A DNA stretch of 64,000 bases from an uncultured Prevotellaceae bacterium (GCA_937891085.1 CALAEY010000012.1:1-64000), one strand, 5' to 3'. Shown: positions 8,214 through 18,119, counted from the stretch's first letter. Translations and numbers: made by a program. The notes: generated by a model not told the origin, from the letters alone.

Positions 8214-8244
8214 TTGCTTTCTTCCTTTTTATGCCTTATCTTTG
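8214..8244 (+). promoter_or_regulatory. Promoter of acyl-CoA ligase gene
   Basis: TTG at 8214-8216, a 20-nt spacer and TATCTTTG at 8237-8244; the ATG follows 27 nt later. Confidence 0.7.
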
Positions 8245-8271
8245 CACACATAAACTGAAAATGTGCAAATT

Positions 8272-9918
8272 ATGGACAAAAGCTTCCTCCGACTCATAGA
8301 GACCAGTATCAAGAGCAACTGGGACCTGGATGCCCTGACCGACTATAAAGGAGCCACCCTACAATATAAGGATGTAGCGCGCAAGATAGAGAAAATCCAC
8401 CTCATGTTCGAGGCCGTAGGCATCAAGAAAGGCGACAAGATAGCCCTTTGCGGACGAAACAGTTCGCATTGGGGAGTGACTTTTCTGGCCACGCTGACCT
8501 ATGGAGCCGTGATAGTGCCCATCCTGCATGAATTCAAGGCAGACAACATACACAGCATAGTGAACCATAGCGGGGCACGCTTCCTCTTTGTGGGCGACCG
8601 CGTGTGGGAGAACCTCAACGAGGAGATGATGCCACAGTTGGAAGGCATCATCCTGGTGAACGACTTCTCCATCTTGGTGTCACGCTCAGAGCGATTGACC
8701 TACGCCCGCGAGCATCTGAACGAGGAGTTCGGCAAGAAATATCCCAAGAACTTCCGTCCAGAGCATGTGCACTACCACCAAGACGAGACCGAAGAACTGG
8801 CCGTGCTGAGCTACACCTCTGGCACTACCAGTCAGTCGAAAGGCGTGATGCTGCCCTACAGGAGCCTGTGGTCGAACGTGCAGTTTGCCATAGACATGCT
8901 GCCCATCAAGTCGGGCGACAAGTTGGTCAGCATGCTGCCCATGGCCCACTGCTTCGGCCTAGCCTTCGAGTTCCTATATGAATTCTGCGTAGGCTGCCAC
9001 ATCTACTTCCTCACCCGTGTGCCCAGTCCGAAGATCATCTTCCAGGCATTCAGTGAGATACAGCCTAATCTGGTGGTAACCGTGCCTCTGGTGGTAGAGA
9101 AGATCATCAAGAAAGAAGTGATGCCTAAGCTGGAGACCCCCAGCGTCAAGCTGCTGCTCAACCTGCCACTCATCAATGATAAGGTATATGGAGCCATACG
9201 CCAGAAGGTGGAAGATGCCTTCGGAGGCCGCTTCCACAGCGTCATCATCGGCGGGGCTGCGCTCAACAAGGATGTGGAGCACTTCCTCAAGCGCATCAAC
9301 TTCCGCTACATGGTGGGCTATGGCATGACCGAGTGCGGACCGCTCATCAGCTACGAGCAGTGGGACCGCTTCAAGGAAGGCTCCTGCGGAAAAATCATAG
9401 ACCGCATGGAAGTGAGGATAGACTCCTCCAACCCCCTGTACACCCCAGGCGAGATACAGGTAAGAGGCGACAACGTGATGCTGGGCTACTACAGGAACGA
9501 AACTGCCACCAAGGCCGCATTCACAGAAGACGGCTGGCTGCGTACAGGCGACCTTGCCACCATAGACGCCAATGGCAACATCACCATACTCGGACGTAGC
9601 AAGAACATGCTGCTGAGTGCCAACGGACAGAACATCTTCCCCGAAGAGATAGAGGGTGAGCTGAACAACCTGCCGTATGTGGCAGAGAGCATCATCGTGC
9701 AACGTGACGGGAAGCTGGCGGCTCTGGTTTATCCAGACTTCGACCAAGCCTACCGCGATGGAAAGAGCGACAGCGACATCAACAAGCAGATGGAGCAGAA
9801 CCGCATAGACCTGAACGCCCGCATCCCTGCCTATTGTCAGGTGAACAGTGTGACCATCTACCATGAGGAGTTTGAGAAGACACCGAAGAAGTCGATCAAA
9901 CGATACCTATATCAGTAG
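8272..9918 (+). CDS. Long-chain fatty acid--CoA ligase / AMP-binding enzyme
   Basis: 548 residues. The adenylation P-loop is LSYTSGTTSQSKGVMLP, A5 is GYGMTECGPLIS, A7 is TGDLATID, and the C-terminal lysine region is KTPKKSIKRYLYQ. It activates a carboxylic acid, most likely a long-chain fatty acid, to the acyl-adenylate and then acyl-CoA for lipid synthesis or turnover. ATG 8272 is chosen over a GTG three codons upstream. The next gene starts 4 nt after the stop, so the two are probably co-transcribed. The exact acyl specificity cannot be read from sequence. Confidence 0.88.
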   Translation: MDKSFLRLIETSIKSNWDLDALTDYKGATLQYKDVARKIEKIHLMFEAVGIKKGDKIALCGRNSSHWGVTFLATLTYGAVIVPILHEFKADNIHSIVNHSGARFLFVGDRVWENLNEEMMPQLEGIILVNDFSILVSRSERLTYAREHLNEEFGKKYPKNFRPEHVHYHQDETEELAVLSYTSGTTSQSKGVMLPYRSLWSNVQFAIDMLPIKSGDKLVSMLPMAHCFGLAFEFLYEFCVGCHIYFLTRVPSPKIIFQAFSEIQPNLVVTVPLVVEKIIKKEVMPKLETPSVKLLLNLPLINDKVYGAIRQKVEDAFGGRFHSVIIGGAALNKDVEHFLKRINFRYMVGYGMTECGPLISYEQWDRFKEGSCGKIIDRMEVRIDSSNPLYTPGEIQVRGDNVMLGYYRNETATKAAFTEDGWLRTGDLATIDANGNITILGRSKNMLLSANGQNIFPEEIEGELNNLPYVAESIIVQRDGKLAALVYPDFDQAYRDGKSDSDINKQMEQNRIDLNARIPAYCQVNSVTIYHEEFEKTPKKSIKRYLYQ

Positions 9919-9921
9919 CCG

Positions 9922-11088
9922 ATGAAGAGGTGGCTGACTATACTGCTGACGCTCCTGTCATTCACATGGGTCCATGCGCAGACCTCCGGCATCGGGGGAA
10001 TCAACCTATCGCTATGGCCAGGCATCGCTACGCAAGGCGTTGATACCGTGAGCGGCAAGACGCTGCTGAACGTGGGCATCAACTCGAAGATGAATCAACT
10101 GACTGGCATCGGACTAAATGTGCTGGGAAGTACAACGGTGAGCGGGGTGAATGGCTTGCAGCTCAGTGGGTTGTTCAATGTGACGGGCGAAGACATGCGA
10201 GGTTGGCAAGCTGCCGGCATCACCAATGTGATAGGAGATGACCTCACAGGACTCTCTGCCAGCGGACTGGTGAACGTGGTGGGCGGCAAAGCCAGCGGAC
10301 TGCTGGCCACAGGCGGTGTAAACATCGTGGGCGATGGGCAGGAAGGCATCATAGCCAGCGGACTGCTGAATATCATCGACGGCGAGGCGAAAGGCATACA
10401 AGTATCCGGCCTCGGCAACCTCAATAGTGAGGCTGTCTATGGACTGCAACTGGCCGGACTCTTCAACATCAACGCTGAAGAGACGGTGGGCCTACAAACC
10501 TCTGCCCTGCTGAACATCGCTGCAGAGCAGATGACTGGTGTTCAAGTGGGACTCATCAACCTGGCTGCCTCATCCATGAAGGGATTCCAGATAGGACTAT
10601 TCAACTTTCATGCCGACCGTCTGCACGGTCTGCAACTAGGACTGATCAATGCCAACCCCAATACCCGCCTACAGCTGCTGCTCAGTGGCGGTAGCTCTAC
10701 CCTATTCAATGTGGGACTGCGCTTCAAGAGCCGCACCTTCTATACCGTGCTGGGCGCGGGTGCCAAGTATCGGGAACTGCATCCGTTCAATACCGCATTT
10801 ACCTATCGGGCCGGCTTAGCCATCCCATTGGCAAAGACGCTGGAGATCAGCGGTGACTTAGGCTATCAGCACATAGAGACCTTCCGCAGGCATGAGGCAG
10901 TGAACCGTCTGTACAACCTGCAGGCAAGGCTGAACCTCGAATACCTCTGCTCTGAGAAAGTTTCCCTCTTCCTCACCTGCGGCTATGAGCGAGGCTACAC
11001 CTATAGACACAACCACCTGCTGCACGACGGGCTCTTCTCTGAGGTAGGCACAGCCCTCACCATAGGCAGCCTCAACCTCGCCAAATAA
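9922..11088 (+). CDS. Secreted repeat protein (LA_2272-type surface repeats)
   Basis: 388 residues with a signal peptide (MKRWLTILLTLLSFTWVHAQ). Residues about 72-240 consist of about eleven copies of a 15-16-residue repeat of the form GLQxSGLxNVxGExxx (examples GLQLSGLFNV, GLSASGLVNV, GIQVSGLGNL). The spacing and the alternating small/hydrophobic pattern suggest a beta-solenoid or a regular beta sheet. The C-terminal about 130 residues look like outer-membrane beta strands. This matches proteins annotated as LA_2272 surface repeat family. It is likely exposed or periplasmic; function unknown. The gene follows the acyl-CoA ligase directly. Confidence 0.7.
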   Translation: MKRWLTILLTLLSFTWVHAQTSGIGGINLSLWPGIATQGVDTVSGKTLLNVGINSKMNQLTGIGLNVLGSTTVSGVNGLQLSGLFNVTGEDMRGWQAAGITNVIGDDLTGLSASGLVNVVGGKASGLLATGGVNIVGDGQEGIIASGLLNIIDGEAKGIQVSGLGNLNSEAVYGLQLAGLFNINAEETVGLQTSALLNIAAEQMTGVQVGLINLAASSMKGFQIGLFNFHADRLHGLQLGLINANPNTRLQLLLSGGSSTLFNVGLRFKSRTFYTVLGAGAKYRELHPFNTAFTYRAGLAIPLAKTLEISGDLGYQHIETFRRHEAVNRLYNLQARLNLEYLCSEKVSLFLTCGYERGYTYRHNHLLHDGLFSEVGTALTIGSLNLAK

Positions 11089-11091
11089 AGA

Positions 11092-11125
11092 TATGCCATA
11101 TCACCCGTAGATGATATGGCATATC
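11092..11125 (-). terminator. Hairpin between convergent genes, fbp terminator
   Basis: A perfect 13-14 bp stem (GATATGCCATATC and its complement) with an 8-nt loop sits between the ends of the surface-repeat gene and fbp. On the minus strand the stem is followed by TTTATTT, so it most likely terminates fbp. Confidence 0.65.
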
Positions 11126-11152
11126 ACTGCACCTTGATATAGTATATCGGTC

Positions 11153-13144
11153 TTATTCCTTCTCCTTCAGCAAGCCCATGCGATAGGCCGCCAGGAGTTT
11201 CTGCAAATCCTTGATCTGCACACGGAGTTCCCTACCCTTATCGGTATCGCGCACCATGACACGATTCTGCGCATACTCTACCAGTGAGGTGCTCGACTTG
11301 ATATCCTGCCCCTCTTCGATGGCCTTCTGGCGACTCTCGAACGGTTGGTGCTGCACCAACTGGAAGCCATGCGAATGATAAACCAGCGTGTAGCCAGCGA
11401 TGCCCGTCTCTGGTTGGTAGGCCTTGGAGAATCCGCCATCGATGACAATGAGTCGGCCATCTGCCCTGACAGGAGTCTCCCCCTTGATGGTCTTCACGGG
11501 CACATGTCCGTTGATGATATGCGTGTGAGGTCCAGGCTCCACGTCAAACTCCTGCAAGATGCGGTCGCACACCTCCTGCTGGTTGCGCAAGGTATAGTAG
11601 AAGCCCTTCTCCTCATGATGCGTCTCAGGATCGGCAATGAAGTAACGCTCGAAGGTCGTCATCTTGCTCTTGTCGAAGCTCGGCGTATCAGGTCCGCACC
11701 AGAGATACCACGCATAGTCCTGCGCAAAAAGTTTCTCTGGCTTTCCCTCCACCTCGAAGTAGGCCGTACGCAGCAGTTGGTCGGTCTTCTCCAGCAGTTT
11801 ACGTCCCCAATACTCTTTCTTACCGATACGCACGTGCTTGAAGCTGCCATCCTCATTGAGCGGGATGCTGGCATGGAAAAGCAGGTTGCCATTGGTCACC
11901 AAGTACATGCTGCCCTTGGCATACAGACAGTGCATGTGTTTGCGGAGCTTCTCACTGTTGATGAACGAGGCATGTATCTTGTCCATGATGTCACGCTCCT
12001 CCGGACTCAGGCGGTAAGGGTCGGCAGGGTCGATGGTTGGGAAGTGTGTGTCAGTGAGCGGATACTCCTTGCCATTCAAGCGGATGACACCTCTCTTATA
12101 GTCGATGAAATCGAGCAACAGGCGGTCTTCCATGTGGAACTCGGGACGGCACTTGATGATCTCCCCCTCCAGCTTGAACTGGATGATGGCAATGGCCTTG
12201 TGCATCTGCGCAAACAGGCGGAGCGTCTTCTCATCGAACTGTTCATCGCTCACACCCGTGCGCGACTGGAACTGCGTGCAGGGGTCATCCTTGTAAGTCT
12301 CCATAGCGAAAGTAGCCAGCGGCAAGAAGTTGATGCCATAGCCATCTTCCAGCGTAGCCATGTTGGCATAGCGCAGGGCCGTACGTATGGCATTGGCGAT
12401 GCAAGCGTCATTGCCAGAGGCAGCTCCCATCCAAAGAATGTCATGATTTCCCCACTGAATATCGAAATGATGATAGTCGCACAGCGTATCCATGATGATA
12501 TGCGCCCCAGCCCCACGATCATAGATATCACCCACAATATGCAAGGAGTCGATGGTCAGTCGCTGTATCAACTGGCACATGGCCACGATAAACGCATCTG
12601 CCCGACGGGTAGAGATGATGGTGCTGATAATGGCATCGGTATAGGCCTGCTTATTAGGATCGATGGTAGATTCATGGAGCAATTCCTGAATGATGTAGGA
12701 GAAATCGCTGGGCAATGCCTTGCGCACCTTGGAACGCGTGTACTTGGAAGACACATTCTGGCACACCCGCACCAGACGGTTCAAGGTAATCTGATACCAA
12801 TCGTCAATATCACGTTCACGACGCTTAACCAGTTGGAGTTTCTCCTCTGGATAATAGATGAGCGTGCAGAGATCTTTCATCTCCTTATCACGCAGGGAGT
12901 GGGCAAAGATTTCATTCACCTTACGCTTCACCGTACCAGAAGCATTCTTCAGCACATGCTGGAAAGCCTCGTACTCTCCGTGTACGTCAGACAAGAAATG
13001 TTCGGTACCCTTGGGCAGATTCAGTATCGCCTCCAAGTTGATGATTTCCGTACTTGCATCAGCAATCGTAGGGAATGAACGCGACAGAAGTTGCAGAAAT
13101 CGCAGGTCTTCTGACAATTCTTCGAAAGTAAACGTGTGCTCCAT
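11153..13144 (-). CDS. fbp: Fructose-1,6-bisphosphatase, class III
   Basis: 663 residues, the size of the Firmicutes/Bacteroidetes class III enzyme. Metallophosphatase motifs are in order: LSDVHGEYEAF, VGDIYDRG, WGNHDILWMG, and INGHVPV. It hydrolyses fructose 1,6-bisphosphate to fructose 6-phosphate in gluconeogenesis, needed by an organism growing on lactate or amino acids. The start ATG at 13144 opens directly onto the expected FTFEELSEDLRFL beginning. It has its own terminator and is separate from the tRNA pair upstream. Confidence 0.95.
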   Translation of the reverse strand: MEHTFTFEELSEDLRFLQLLSRSFPTIADASTEIINLEAILNLPKGTEHFLSDVHGEYEAFQHVLKNASGTVKRKVNEIFAHSLRDKEMKDLCTLIYYPEEKLQLVKRRERDIDDWYQITLNRLVRVCQNVSSKYTRSKVRKALPSDFSYIIQELLHESTIDPNKQAYTDAIISTIISTRRADAFIVAMCQLIQRLTIDSLHIVGDIYDRGAGAHIIMDTLCDYHHFDIQWGNHDILWMGAASGNDACIANAIRTALRYANMATLEDGYGINFLPLATFAMETYKDDPCTQFQSRTGVSDEQFDEKTLRLFAQMHKAIAIIQFKLEGEIIKCRPEFHMEDRLLLDFIDYKRGVIRLNGKEYPLTDTHFPTIDPADPYRLSPEERDIMDKIHASFINSEKLRKHMHCLYAKGSMYLVTNGNLLFHASIPLNEDGSFKHVRIGKKEYWGRKLLEKTDQLLRTAYFEVEGKPEKLFAQDYAWYLWCGPDTPSFDKSKMTTFERYFIADPETHHEEKGFYYTLRNQQEVCDRILQEFDVEPGPHTHIINGHVPVKTIKGETPVRADGRLIVIDGGFSKAYQPETGIAGYTLVYHSHGFQLVQHQPFESRQKAIEEGQDIKSSTSLVEYAQNRVMVRDTDKGRELRVQIKDLQKLLAAYRMGLLKEKE

Positions 13145-13195
13145 TGTGACTAATTTTCAGCGAAGATAATAATTATAGTTCAAAAAACGAAAAAA

Positions 13196-13221
13196 GCCGA
13201 CTATCTTATTTGATAATCGGC
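13196..13221 (-). terminator. Intrinsic terminator of the tRNA unit
   Basis: On the minus strand GCCGATTATC and GATAGTCGGC form a 10-bp stem followed by TTTTTTCG, just after tRNA-Glu. Confidence 0.85.
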
Positions 13222-13228
13222 TCATTAT

Positions 13229-13303
13229 TGGTAGTGGTACAGAGATTCGAACTCTGATTGCATGCGTGAGAGGCATGTGTCCTAGCCCTTAGACGATACC
13301 ACC
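13229..13303 (-). tRNA. tRNA-Glu (anticodon CTC)
   Basis: The 72-nt cloverleaf (13232-13303) has acceptor GGTGGTA/TACCACT, anticodon stem CATGC/GCATG and loop CTCTCAC giving CTC (codon GAG). The T-arm contains GTTCGAATC. Discriminator A is followed by an encoded CCA (13229-13231). Confidence 0.93.
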
Positions 13304-13309
13304 GCTTTG

Positions 13310-13382
13310 TACACCCTCAGAGGCTCGAACTCTGGACCCACTGATTAAGAGTCAGTTGCTCTACCAACTGAGCTAAGGGTGC
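13310..13382 (-). tRNA. tRNA-Lys (anticodon CTT)
   Basis: A 73-nt cloverleaf: acceptor GCACCCT/AGGGTGT, D-arm with AGCTCAGTTGGTAGAGC, anticodon stem ACTGA/TCAGT with loop CTCTTAA giving CTT (codon AAG), and T-arm GTTCGAGCC. No CCA is encoded. It is co-transcribed with tRNA-Glu, 6 nt apart. Confidence 0.93.
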
Positions 13383-13475
13383 ATTGCATTTCCTTTCAGA
13401 TTGCGGGTGCAAAGGTATTTCATTTCTTTGAATCTACCAAACATTCCGCCATATTTTTTCAATTATTTTTTCACA

Positions 13476-14279
13476 TCACTCAAATCCATAGAGTTCCGTG
13501 GGCACATTGCGGCGCAAAGCATAGAGCTGGACATCTTTGCCTACAATAATCCCCTTATCCCTAAGTGCCAGTTCTGTGGTTTTATAGGCCAAATCGGGAT
13601 GATTATTGTCCTTGCTCAGGTGGCACAGCCATATATATTTAAGGTGTGACTCGATATGCTCGGCCAGGAAACGTGAGGTTGTCTGATTGCTCAGATGTCC
13701 CGTGCTACTGGCAATACGCTTCTTGAGATAATCCGGATAGGGTCCCATGGCCAGCATCTCCTCGTCATAATTGGACTCGATGATAAGATAATTGGCACGC
13801 TGAATGTAAGACGCTACCAGAGGGGTGATCTCGCCAAGGTCTGTCACGAAGCAGAATGTCTTGCCGTCGATCGTGATGCAATAGCCCACATTGTCAGTGC
13901 CATCATGCGGAACCTCAAACGACTCTATCGTAAAATCATGCAGCTGCATAGGCTGCTGTTTCTCGAGATAGCGCACACATGTGCTCAACTTCTCCGTCAC
14001 GCAATAGCTATGATTGATACCGCCATGAATCTTGGCAGTGGTATAGACAGGAATGAAACATCTCTCGCCGAGAGGCCCCACGGACTTGATATGATCGGCA
14101 TGATCATGCGTGATGAAGATGGCCCTGATGGTCTCCAGGCCAATGCCGACATCCTTCAAAGACTTCTTGATAAAGCGCACAGGTAGACCCACGTCTATCA
14201 ATATGCCATACGTCTCCGTCCCCAAATAGTAACAGTTACCACTGCTACCGCTACCCATGCTCATAAACCTAACTTTCAT
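13476..14279 (-). CDS. MBL-fold metallo-hydrolase (YycJ/WalJ type)
   Basis: 267 residues. It begins with the family pattern FMSMGSGSSGNCYYLG, then the metal-binding motif THDHADHIKSV, VPHDGTDNVGYCI and LCHLSKDNNHPDLA. YycJ/WalJ-like proteins are cytosolic metallo-beta-lactamase-fold hydrolases, proposed to act on nucleic acids in cell-wall or DNA-repair related roles; the substrate is not certain. The gene stands alone on the minus strand between the tRNA pair and the 6S RNA gene. Confidence 0.85.
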   Translation of the reverse strand: MKVRFMSMGSGSSGNCYYLGTETYGILIDVGLPVRFIKKSLKDVGIGLETIRAIFITHDHADHIKSVGPLGERCFIPVYTTAKIHGGINHSYCVTEKLSTCVRYLEKQQPMQLHDFTIESFEVPHDGTDNVGYCITIDGKTFCFVTDLGEITPLVASYIQRANYLIIESNYDEEMLAMGPYPDYLKKRIASSTGHLSNQTTSRFLAEHIESHLKYIWLCHLSKDNNHPDLAYKTTELALRDKGIIVGKDVQLYALRRNVPTELYGFE

Positions 14280-14347
14280 CTTTCCTTACCTACCCTGGCC
14301 TATTGCCAGTCTAAAACCTATTACACAAATATCATCATCACCACTAA

Positions 14348-14380
14348 AAAAGGACAGAAATCAAAGGATGATTTCCGTCC
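14348..14380 (-). terminator. Intrinsic terminator of the 6S RNA unit
   Basis: On the minus strand GGACGGAAATCA and TGATTTCTGTCC pair with a short loop and are followed by TTTTTT. Confidence 0.85.
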
Positions 14381-14389
14381 TCTCCTATA

Positions 14390-14583
14390 AGGAAGCCGCA
14401 TCGATATTGATTGAAGATGAAACTCCGGATGACATGATTTGAGTGCTCGTCCTCTTTGTAATCCACCGACATAAAGTTACCCCCGAAGGAGCGTGGCCCG
14501 CCATTGAGAAGCGAAGCTTGTCTCGGTATTTCTATTAATTTGATGAGTTTCCCGATCCAATCGACGCGGCTATTCTTTTTCTC
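14390..14583 (-). ncRNA. ssrS: 6S RNA (Bacteroidales-1 RNA type)
   Basis: A non-coding transcription unit of about 190 nt lies downstream of rplT. It has its own promoter, a closing stem and a terminator. The 5' arm AGCCGCGUCGAU (14571-14560) pairs with the 3' arm AUCGAUGCGGCU (14405-14394) over 12 bp with one G-U. Inside, GAAACUC pairs with GAGUUUC and CCGAGACA can pair with UGUC..CGG, leaving a long, interrupted rod with a central open region, as in 6S RNA. Known: Bacteroidales-1 RNA lies downstream of L20 genes in this order and has been assigned to 6S RNA, the RNA that binds RNA polymerase holoenzyme in slow growth. The assignment here is by location and fold, not by a covariance search. 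Confidence 0.75.
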
Positions 14584-14587
14584 ATTT

Positions 14588-14618
14588 CAAAAATAGTGTA
14601 TTTTATCGAAACTTGCAA
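14588..14618 (-). promoter_or_regulatory. Promoter of 6S RNA gene
   Basis: On the minus strand TTG (14618-14616), a 20-nt spacer and TATTTTTG (14595-14588), with transcription expected to start near 14583. Confidence 0.75.
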
Positions 14619-14690
14619 ATAAAAATGCATATTTAATAAAAAACGGGGTCAATGACTCGCATCGACCCCGCTGAATTATTAATGAGATTC

Positions 14691-15041
14691 TTAAGCAGCT
14701 TTAGCCTTATCCACAATAGCCTTGAAAGCTTCTGGATGGTTAACAGCTAAATCAGCCAGCACCTTGCGGTTGATTTCAATACCAGCCTTATGCAGGAGAC
14801 CCATCAACTTAGAATAAGAAAGACCTTCCAGACGAGCAGCAGCGTTGATACGCTGGATCCACAGAGCACGGAAGTTGCGCTTCTTGTTCTTACGGTCACG
14901 GTAAGCATAGGTAAGACCTTTCTCCCAAGTATTCTTGGCAACGGTCCAGACATTCTTTCTTGCACCAAAGTAACCTCTGGTCAACTTCAAAATTTTCTTT
15001 CTTCTCGCGCGAGAAGCAACATGATTAACTGATCTTGGCAT
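14691..15041 (-). CDS. rplT: 50S ribosomal protein L20
   Basis: 116 residues, standard length, with the conserved start [19 protein letters not shown] and the core motif [16 protein letters not shown]. It is an rRNA-binding assembly protein of the large subunit. It is the last gene of thrS-infC-rpmI-rplT, 102 nt after rpmI; the 6S RNA gene follows. Confidence 0.98.
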   Translation of the reverse strand: MPRSVNHVASRARRKKILKLTRGYFGARKNVWTVAKNTWEKGLTYAYRDRKNKKRNFRALWIQRINAAARLEGLSYSKLMGLLHKAGIEINRKVLADLAVNHPEAFKAIVDKAKAA

Positions 15042-15143
15042 AGTTTCATTTGTTTTTGAATGTTAGCGCCTCACCTTAATATAAAATAGAGAGGTCTTTC
15101 GGAGCTAATGCATTCGGTTAATAAATTAATTTCTTGACTCGGC

Positions 15144-15341
15144 TTACTTGATGGCCAGAAGCTCTCTCACCTGACGGAGGTTAGCTCTATCTACCAATGT
15201 AGAATAGCACAAATTTCTCTTCTGCTTCTTAGTCTTCTTAGTCAGAATGTGACTGTGATAAGCATGCTGTCTTTTAATTTTACCTGTTCCGGTAAGAACG
15301 AATCTTTTTTTAGAACCGGAGTTAGTCTTAATTTTTGGCAT
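15144..15341 (-). CDS. rpmI: 50S ribosomal protein L35
   Basis: 65 residues, very basic, with the family pattern [20 protein letters not shown] and the [14 protein letters not shown] segment. It is placed between infC and rplT as in most bacteria. Confidence 0.97.
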   Translation of the reverse strand: MPKIKTNSGSKKRFVLTGTGKIKRQHAYHSHILTKKTKKQKRNLCYSTLVDRANLRQVRELLAIK

Positions 15342-15393
15342 CTTTACTATTATTTAATGATTTAATATTATGATAATGCACTATACCGCGGCA

Positions 15394-16050
15394 TTATACA
15401 TTTTCTTCTTTCTGTGCTTCGGCTGCCTTAGCTTCGTTTCTCTCCTGTTTCAAGGCGAGTTTCTCTGCAGCAGCTTTCTGCATGGCTTTCTGGGCTTCAG
15501 CAGCACGCTGACCAGGTTTCTTAACGATTTCCTTCTTTGGTCCCAGCACGATGGTCATCTTTTTCTTCTCAAGCACTGGCATCTGCTCCACCTTCGCATA
15601 GTTCTCCAAGTCATTGGCAAAACGAAGCAACAATACTTCACCCTGCTCCTTGAATAAGATGGAACGACCCTTGAAGAACACATAGGCACGAACCTTATTG
15701 CCGTCTTCCAAGAATCCGATGGCATGCTTCAACTTGAAGTTATAATCATGATCATCTGTCTGAGGACCGAAACGGATCTCCTTAACCTCAATCTTTACCT
15801 GCTTGGCCTTCTGCTCCTTCTGACGTTTCTTCAGCTGATAGAGGAACTTGGAATATTCAATGACTCTACAAACAGGCGGAACTGCATTCGGAGAGATTTC
15901 TACGAGGTCAGAATTATGCTCCTCGGCAATCTTCAGCGCAACAGCCAAAGGATATACCTTGGATTCAATGTCATCGCCAACAACTCTGACTTCCCTTGCA
16001 CGGATCTGTTCATTGACCCGATACTGATCTTTAACGTTATCTTTCTTCAT
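15394..16050 (-). CDS. infC: Translation initiation factor IF-3
   Basis: 218 residues. The N domain ([18 protein letters not shown]), linker helix ([19 protein letters not shown]) and C domain ([34 protein letters not shown]) are complete. A Lys/Ala/Glu-rich tail of about 40 residues follows, longer than in E. coli and common in Bacteroidetes. It starts with ATG, not the rare AUU that autoregulates infC in enterobacteria, and an in-frame stop lies just upstream. A 122-nt spacer separates it from thrS and could carry regulatory RNA (a short CTCC/GGAG hairpin is visible). Confidence 0.96.
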   Translation of the reverse strand: MKKDNVKDQYRVNEQIRAREVRVVGDDIESKVYPLAVALKIAEEHNSDLVEISPNAVPPVCRVIEYSKFLYQLKKRQKEQKAKQVKIEVKEIRFGPQTDDHDYNFKLKHAIGFLEDGNKVRAYVFFKGRSILFKEQGEVLLLRFANDLENYAKVEQMPVLEKKKMTIVLGPKKEIVKKPGQRAAEAQKAMQKAAAEKLALKQERNEAKAAEAQKEENV

Positions 16051-16172
16051 TAAAAATTAAAATTCCCGTTTGTTTCTTAGTCTACTTATTCTTTTAAATC
16101 CCTTAAAAATTATATGCAATCAGCATCTCCAAACCTCCCAAAGGAGTTTTTGCGGTAAAATTGCCTGCAAAT

Positions 16173-18119
16173 TTACCACTTATTTATCATATTATTAACT
16201 TCTTCGCAGATTTTTTTTGCAAAATCTTCATATTTCATAGTGCCTTTATCACCTTCGCCCTGTTTTCTGACAGAAACTTCGCCATTCTGAGCCTCTTTTT
16301 CACCGACAACGAGCATGTATGGAATACGTTTCATCTCATTGTCACGAATCTTACGGCCGATCTTCTCATTTCTATCATCAACTTGAGCACGAACATCGTA
16401 CTTCTTCAGAGCGGCCTTCACCTCATTGGCATAGTCGTTGAACTTCTCACTGATAGGCAAGATGGCAACTTGGTCTGGAGTAAGCCACAATGGGAACTTA
16501 CCTGCGGTATGCTCGATAAGCACTGCCACGAAACGCTCCATAGAACCGAACGGGGCACGGTGGATCATCACTGGGCGATGCTTCATGTTGTCTGCACCTG
16601 TATATTCCAGTTCGAAACGCTCTGGGAGGTTGTAGTCCACCTGGATAGTACCCAACTGCCAACGGCGTCCGATGGCATCCTTCACCATGAAGTCGAGCTT
16701 AGGACCATAGAAGGCAGCCTCACCATATTCAACCTTAGCAGGCAGACCTTTCTCCTCGCATGCTTCAATGATAGCTCTCTCGGCCTTCTCCCAAACCTCA
16801 TCAGAACCGATGTATTTCTCATGATCGTTAGGGTCGCGCAGAGATATCTGAGCCTCGAAATTCTCGAAGTTCATTGACTTGAACACGATGGAGATGATAT
16901 CCATCACACGGAGGAATTCATCCTTCACCTGATCTTGACGGCAGAAGATATGTGCATCATCTTGTGTGAAACTACGTACACGCGTCAATCCGTGAAGTTC
17001 ACCACTCTGCTCATAACGGCAAACGGTACCAAACTCAGCGATACGCAAAGGCAGGTCCTTGTATGAGCGAGGAGAATTCTTGTAAATCATACAGTGGTGA
17101 GGGCAGTTCATAGGTTTCAGCAGATATTCCTCACCCTCCTCAGGTGTATGGATAGGCTGGAAGGAATCTTTGCCATAATGGGCATAATGTCCAGAAGTGA
17201 CATAGAGTTGCTTTCCGCCAATTGGAGGCGTAATCACCTCTTGATAATCATAGCGCTGCTGGATACGACGCAGGAAATCTTGCAGACGCAGGCGTAAAGA
17301 CGTACCCTTAGGCAACCACATAGGCAGACCCTTGCCTACCGTATCGCTGAACATGAAGAGATCCATCTCCTTACCTATCTTACGATGGTCACGCTTCTTG
17401 GCTTCCTCAAGCATCACCAGATACTCGTCCAGCATTTTCTTCTTTGGGAAGCTGATGCCATAGATACGGGTAAGTTGCTCTCTCGTATCATCACCACGCC
17501 AGAACGCAGCTGAAACACTGGTCAGCTTGATTGCCTTGATACTACCTGTATTCATCAAGTGAGGGCCACGGCAAAGATCAGTGAAGGCACCCTGGGTGTA
17601 AGTGGAAATAGTTCCATCTTCCAGATCCTCGGCAATGTGCTCACACTTATACTCCTGACCTGTTGATTTAAAGAATTCCAAGGCATCTGCCTTAGAAATA
17701 TTTTTACGAACCAGCTCCTCCTTCTTTGAAGCCAGTTCTTGCATTTTCTTTTCAATAGCTGGGAGGTCACCTTCTCTGATCACGGTATCTCCCTGTGGCT
17801 TTACATCATAGAAGAATCCATTCTCGATGGCAGGACCAAAACCAAACTGGATACCAGGATAGAGCTCTTGCAGAGCCTCTGCCAGCAAATGGGCACTGGT
17901 ATGCCAGAATGTGTGCTTGCCTTCTTCATCTTCCCACTTGTAAAGAACCACTTTTGCATCCTCAAGAATAGGACGATTTAAATCATAAGTTTCACCATTC
18001 ACGCCACAAGAAAGCACTTCCTGTGCCAAACGCGAACTAATGCTTTCTGCAATCTGCAGACCTGTAACTCCCTCGTTATATTCACGAACAGAGCCATCTG
18101 GAAATGTTATTTTTATCAT
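16173..18119 (-). CDS. thrS: Threonyl-tRNA synthetase
   Basis: 648 residues. The N-terminal TGS domain ([13 protein letters not shown]) is followed by the editing domain with zinc-like motif [11 protein letters not shown], a class II catalytic core ([42 protein letters not shown]) and an anticodon-binding domain. It charges tRNA-Thr. The start at 18119 is chosen because homologs begin MIKITFPDG; an extension of 11 codons is possible but non-homologous. It lies 77 nt after the TPR gene and heads the thrS-infC-rpmI-rplT group. Confidence 0.97.
   Translation of the reverse strand: MIKITFPDGSVREYNEGVTGLQIAESISSRLAQEVLSCGVNGETYDLNRPILEDAKVVLYKWEDEEGKHTFWHTSAHLLAEALQELYPGIQFGFGPAIENGFFYDVKPQGDTVIREGDLPAIEKKMQELASKKEELVRKNISKADALEFFKSTGQEYKCEHIAEDLEDGTISTYTQGAFTDLCRGPHLMNTGSIKAIKLTSVSAAFWRGDDTREQLTRIYGISFPKKKMLDEYLVMLEEAKKRDHRKIGKEMDLFMFSDTVGKGLPMWLPKGTSLRLRLQDFLRRIQQRYDYQEVITPPIGGKQLYVTSGHYAHYGKDSFQPIHTPEEGEEYLLKPMNCPHHCMIYKNSPRSYKDLPLRIAEFGTVCRYEQSGELHGLTRVRSFTQDDAHIFCRQDQVKDEFLRVMDIISIVFKSMNFENFEAQISLRDPNDHEKYIGSDEVWEKAERAIIEACEEKGLPAKVEYGEAAFYGPKLDFMVKDAIGRRWQLGTIQVDYNLPERFELEYTGADNMKHRPVMIHRAPFGSMERFVAVLIEHTAGKFPLWLTPDQVAILPISEKFNDYANEVKAALKKYDVRAQVDDRNEKIGRKIRDNEMKRIPYMLVVGEKEAQNGEVSVRKQGEGDKGTMKYEDFAKKICEEVNNMINKW

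Noticed and set aside
8974..9864. 296-codon minus-strand frame within the acyl-CoA ligase gene
   Set aside because: Antisense of a gene with intact adenylation motifs; no independent support.
11345..13078. 577-codon open frame on the plus strand opposite fbp
   Set aside because: It is the antisense shadow of fbp, which has all class III motifs; the antisense product has no domain, start signal or homologous pattern.
14257..14442. 61-codon plus-strand frame in the rplT-MBL gap
   Set aside because: It runs through the 6S RNA terminator and part of its closing stem.
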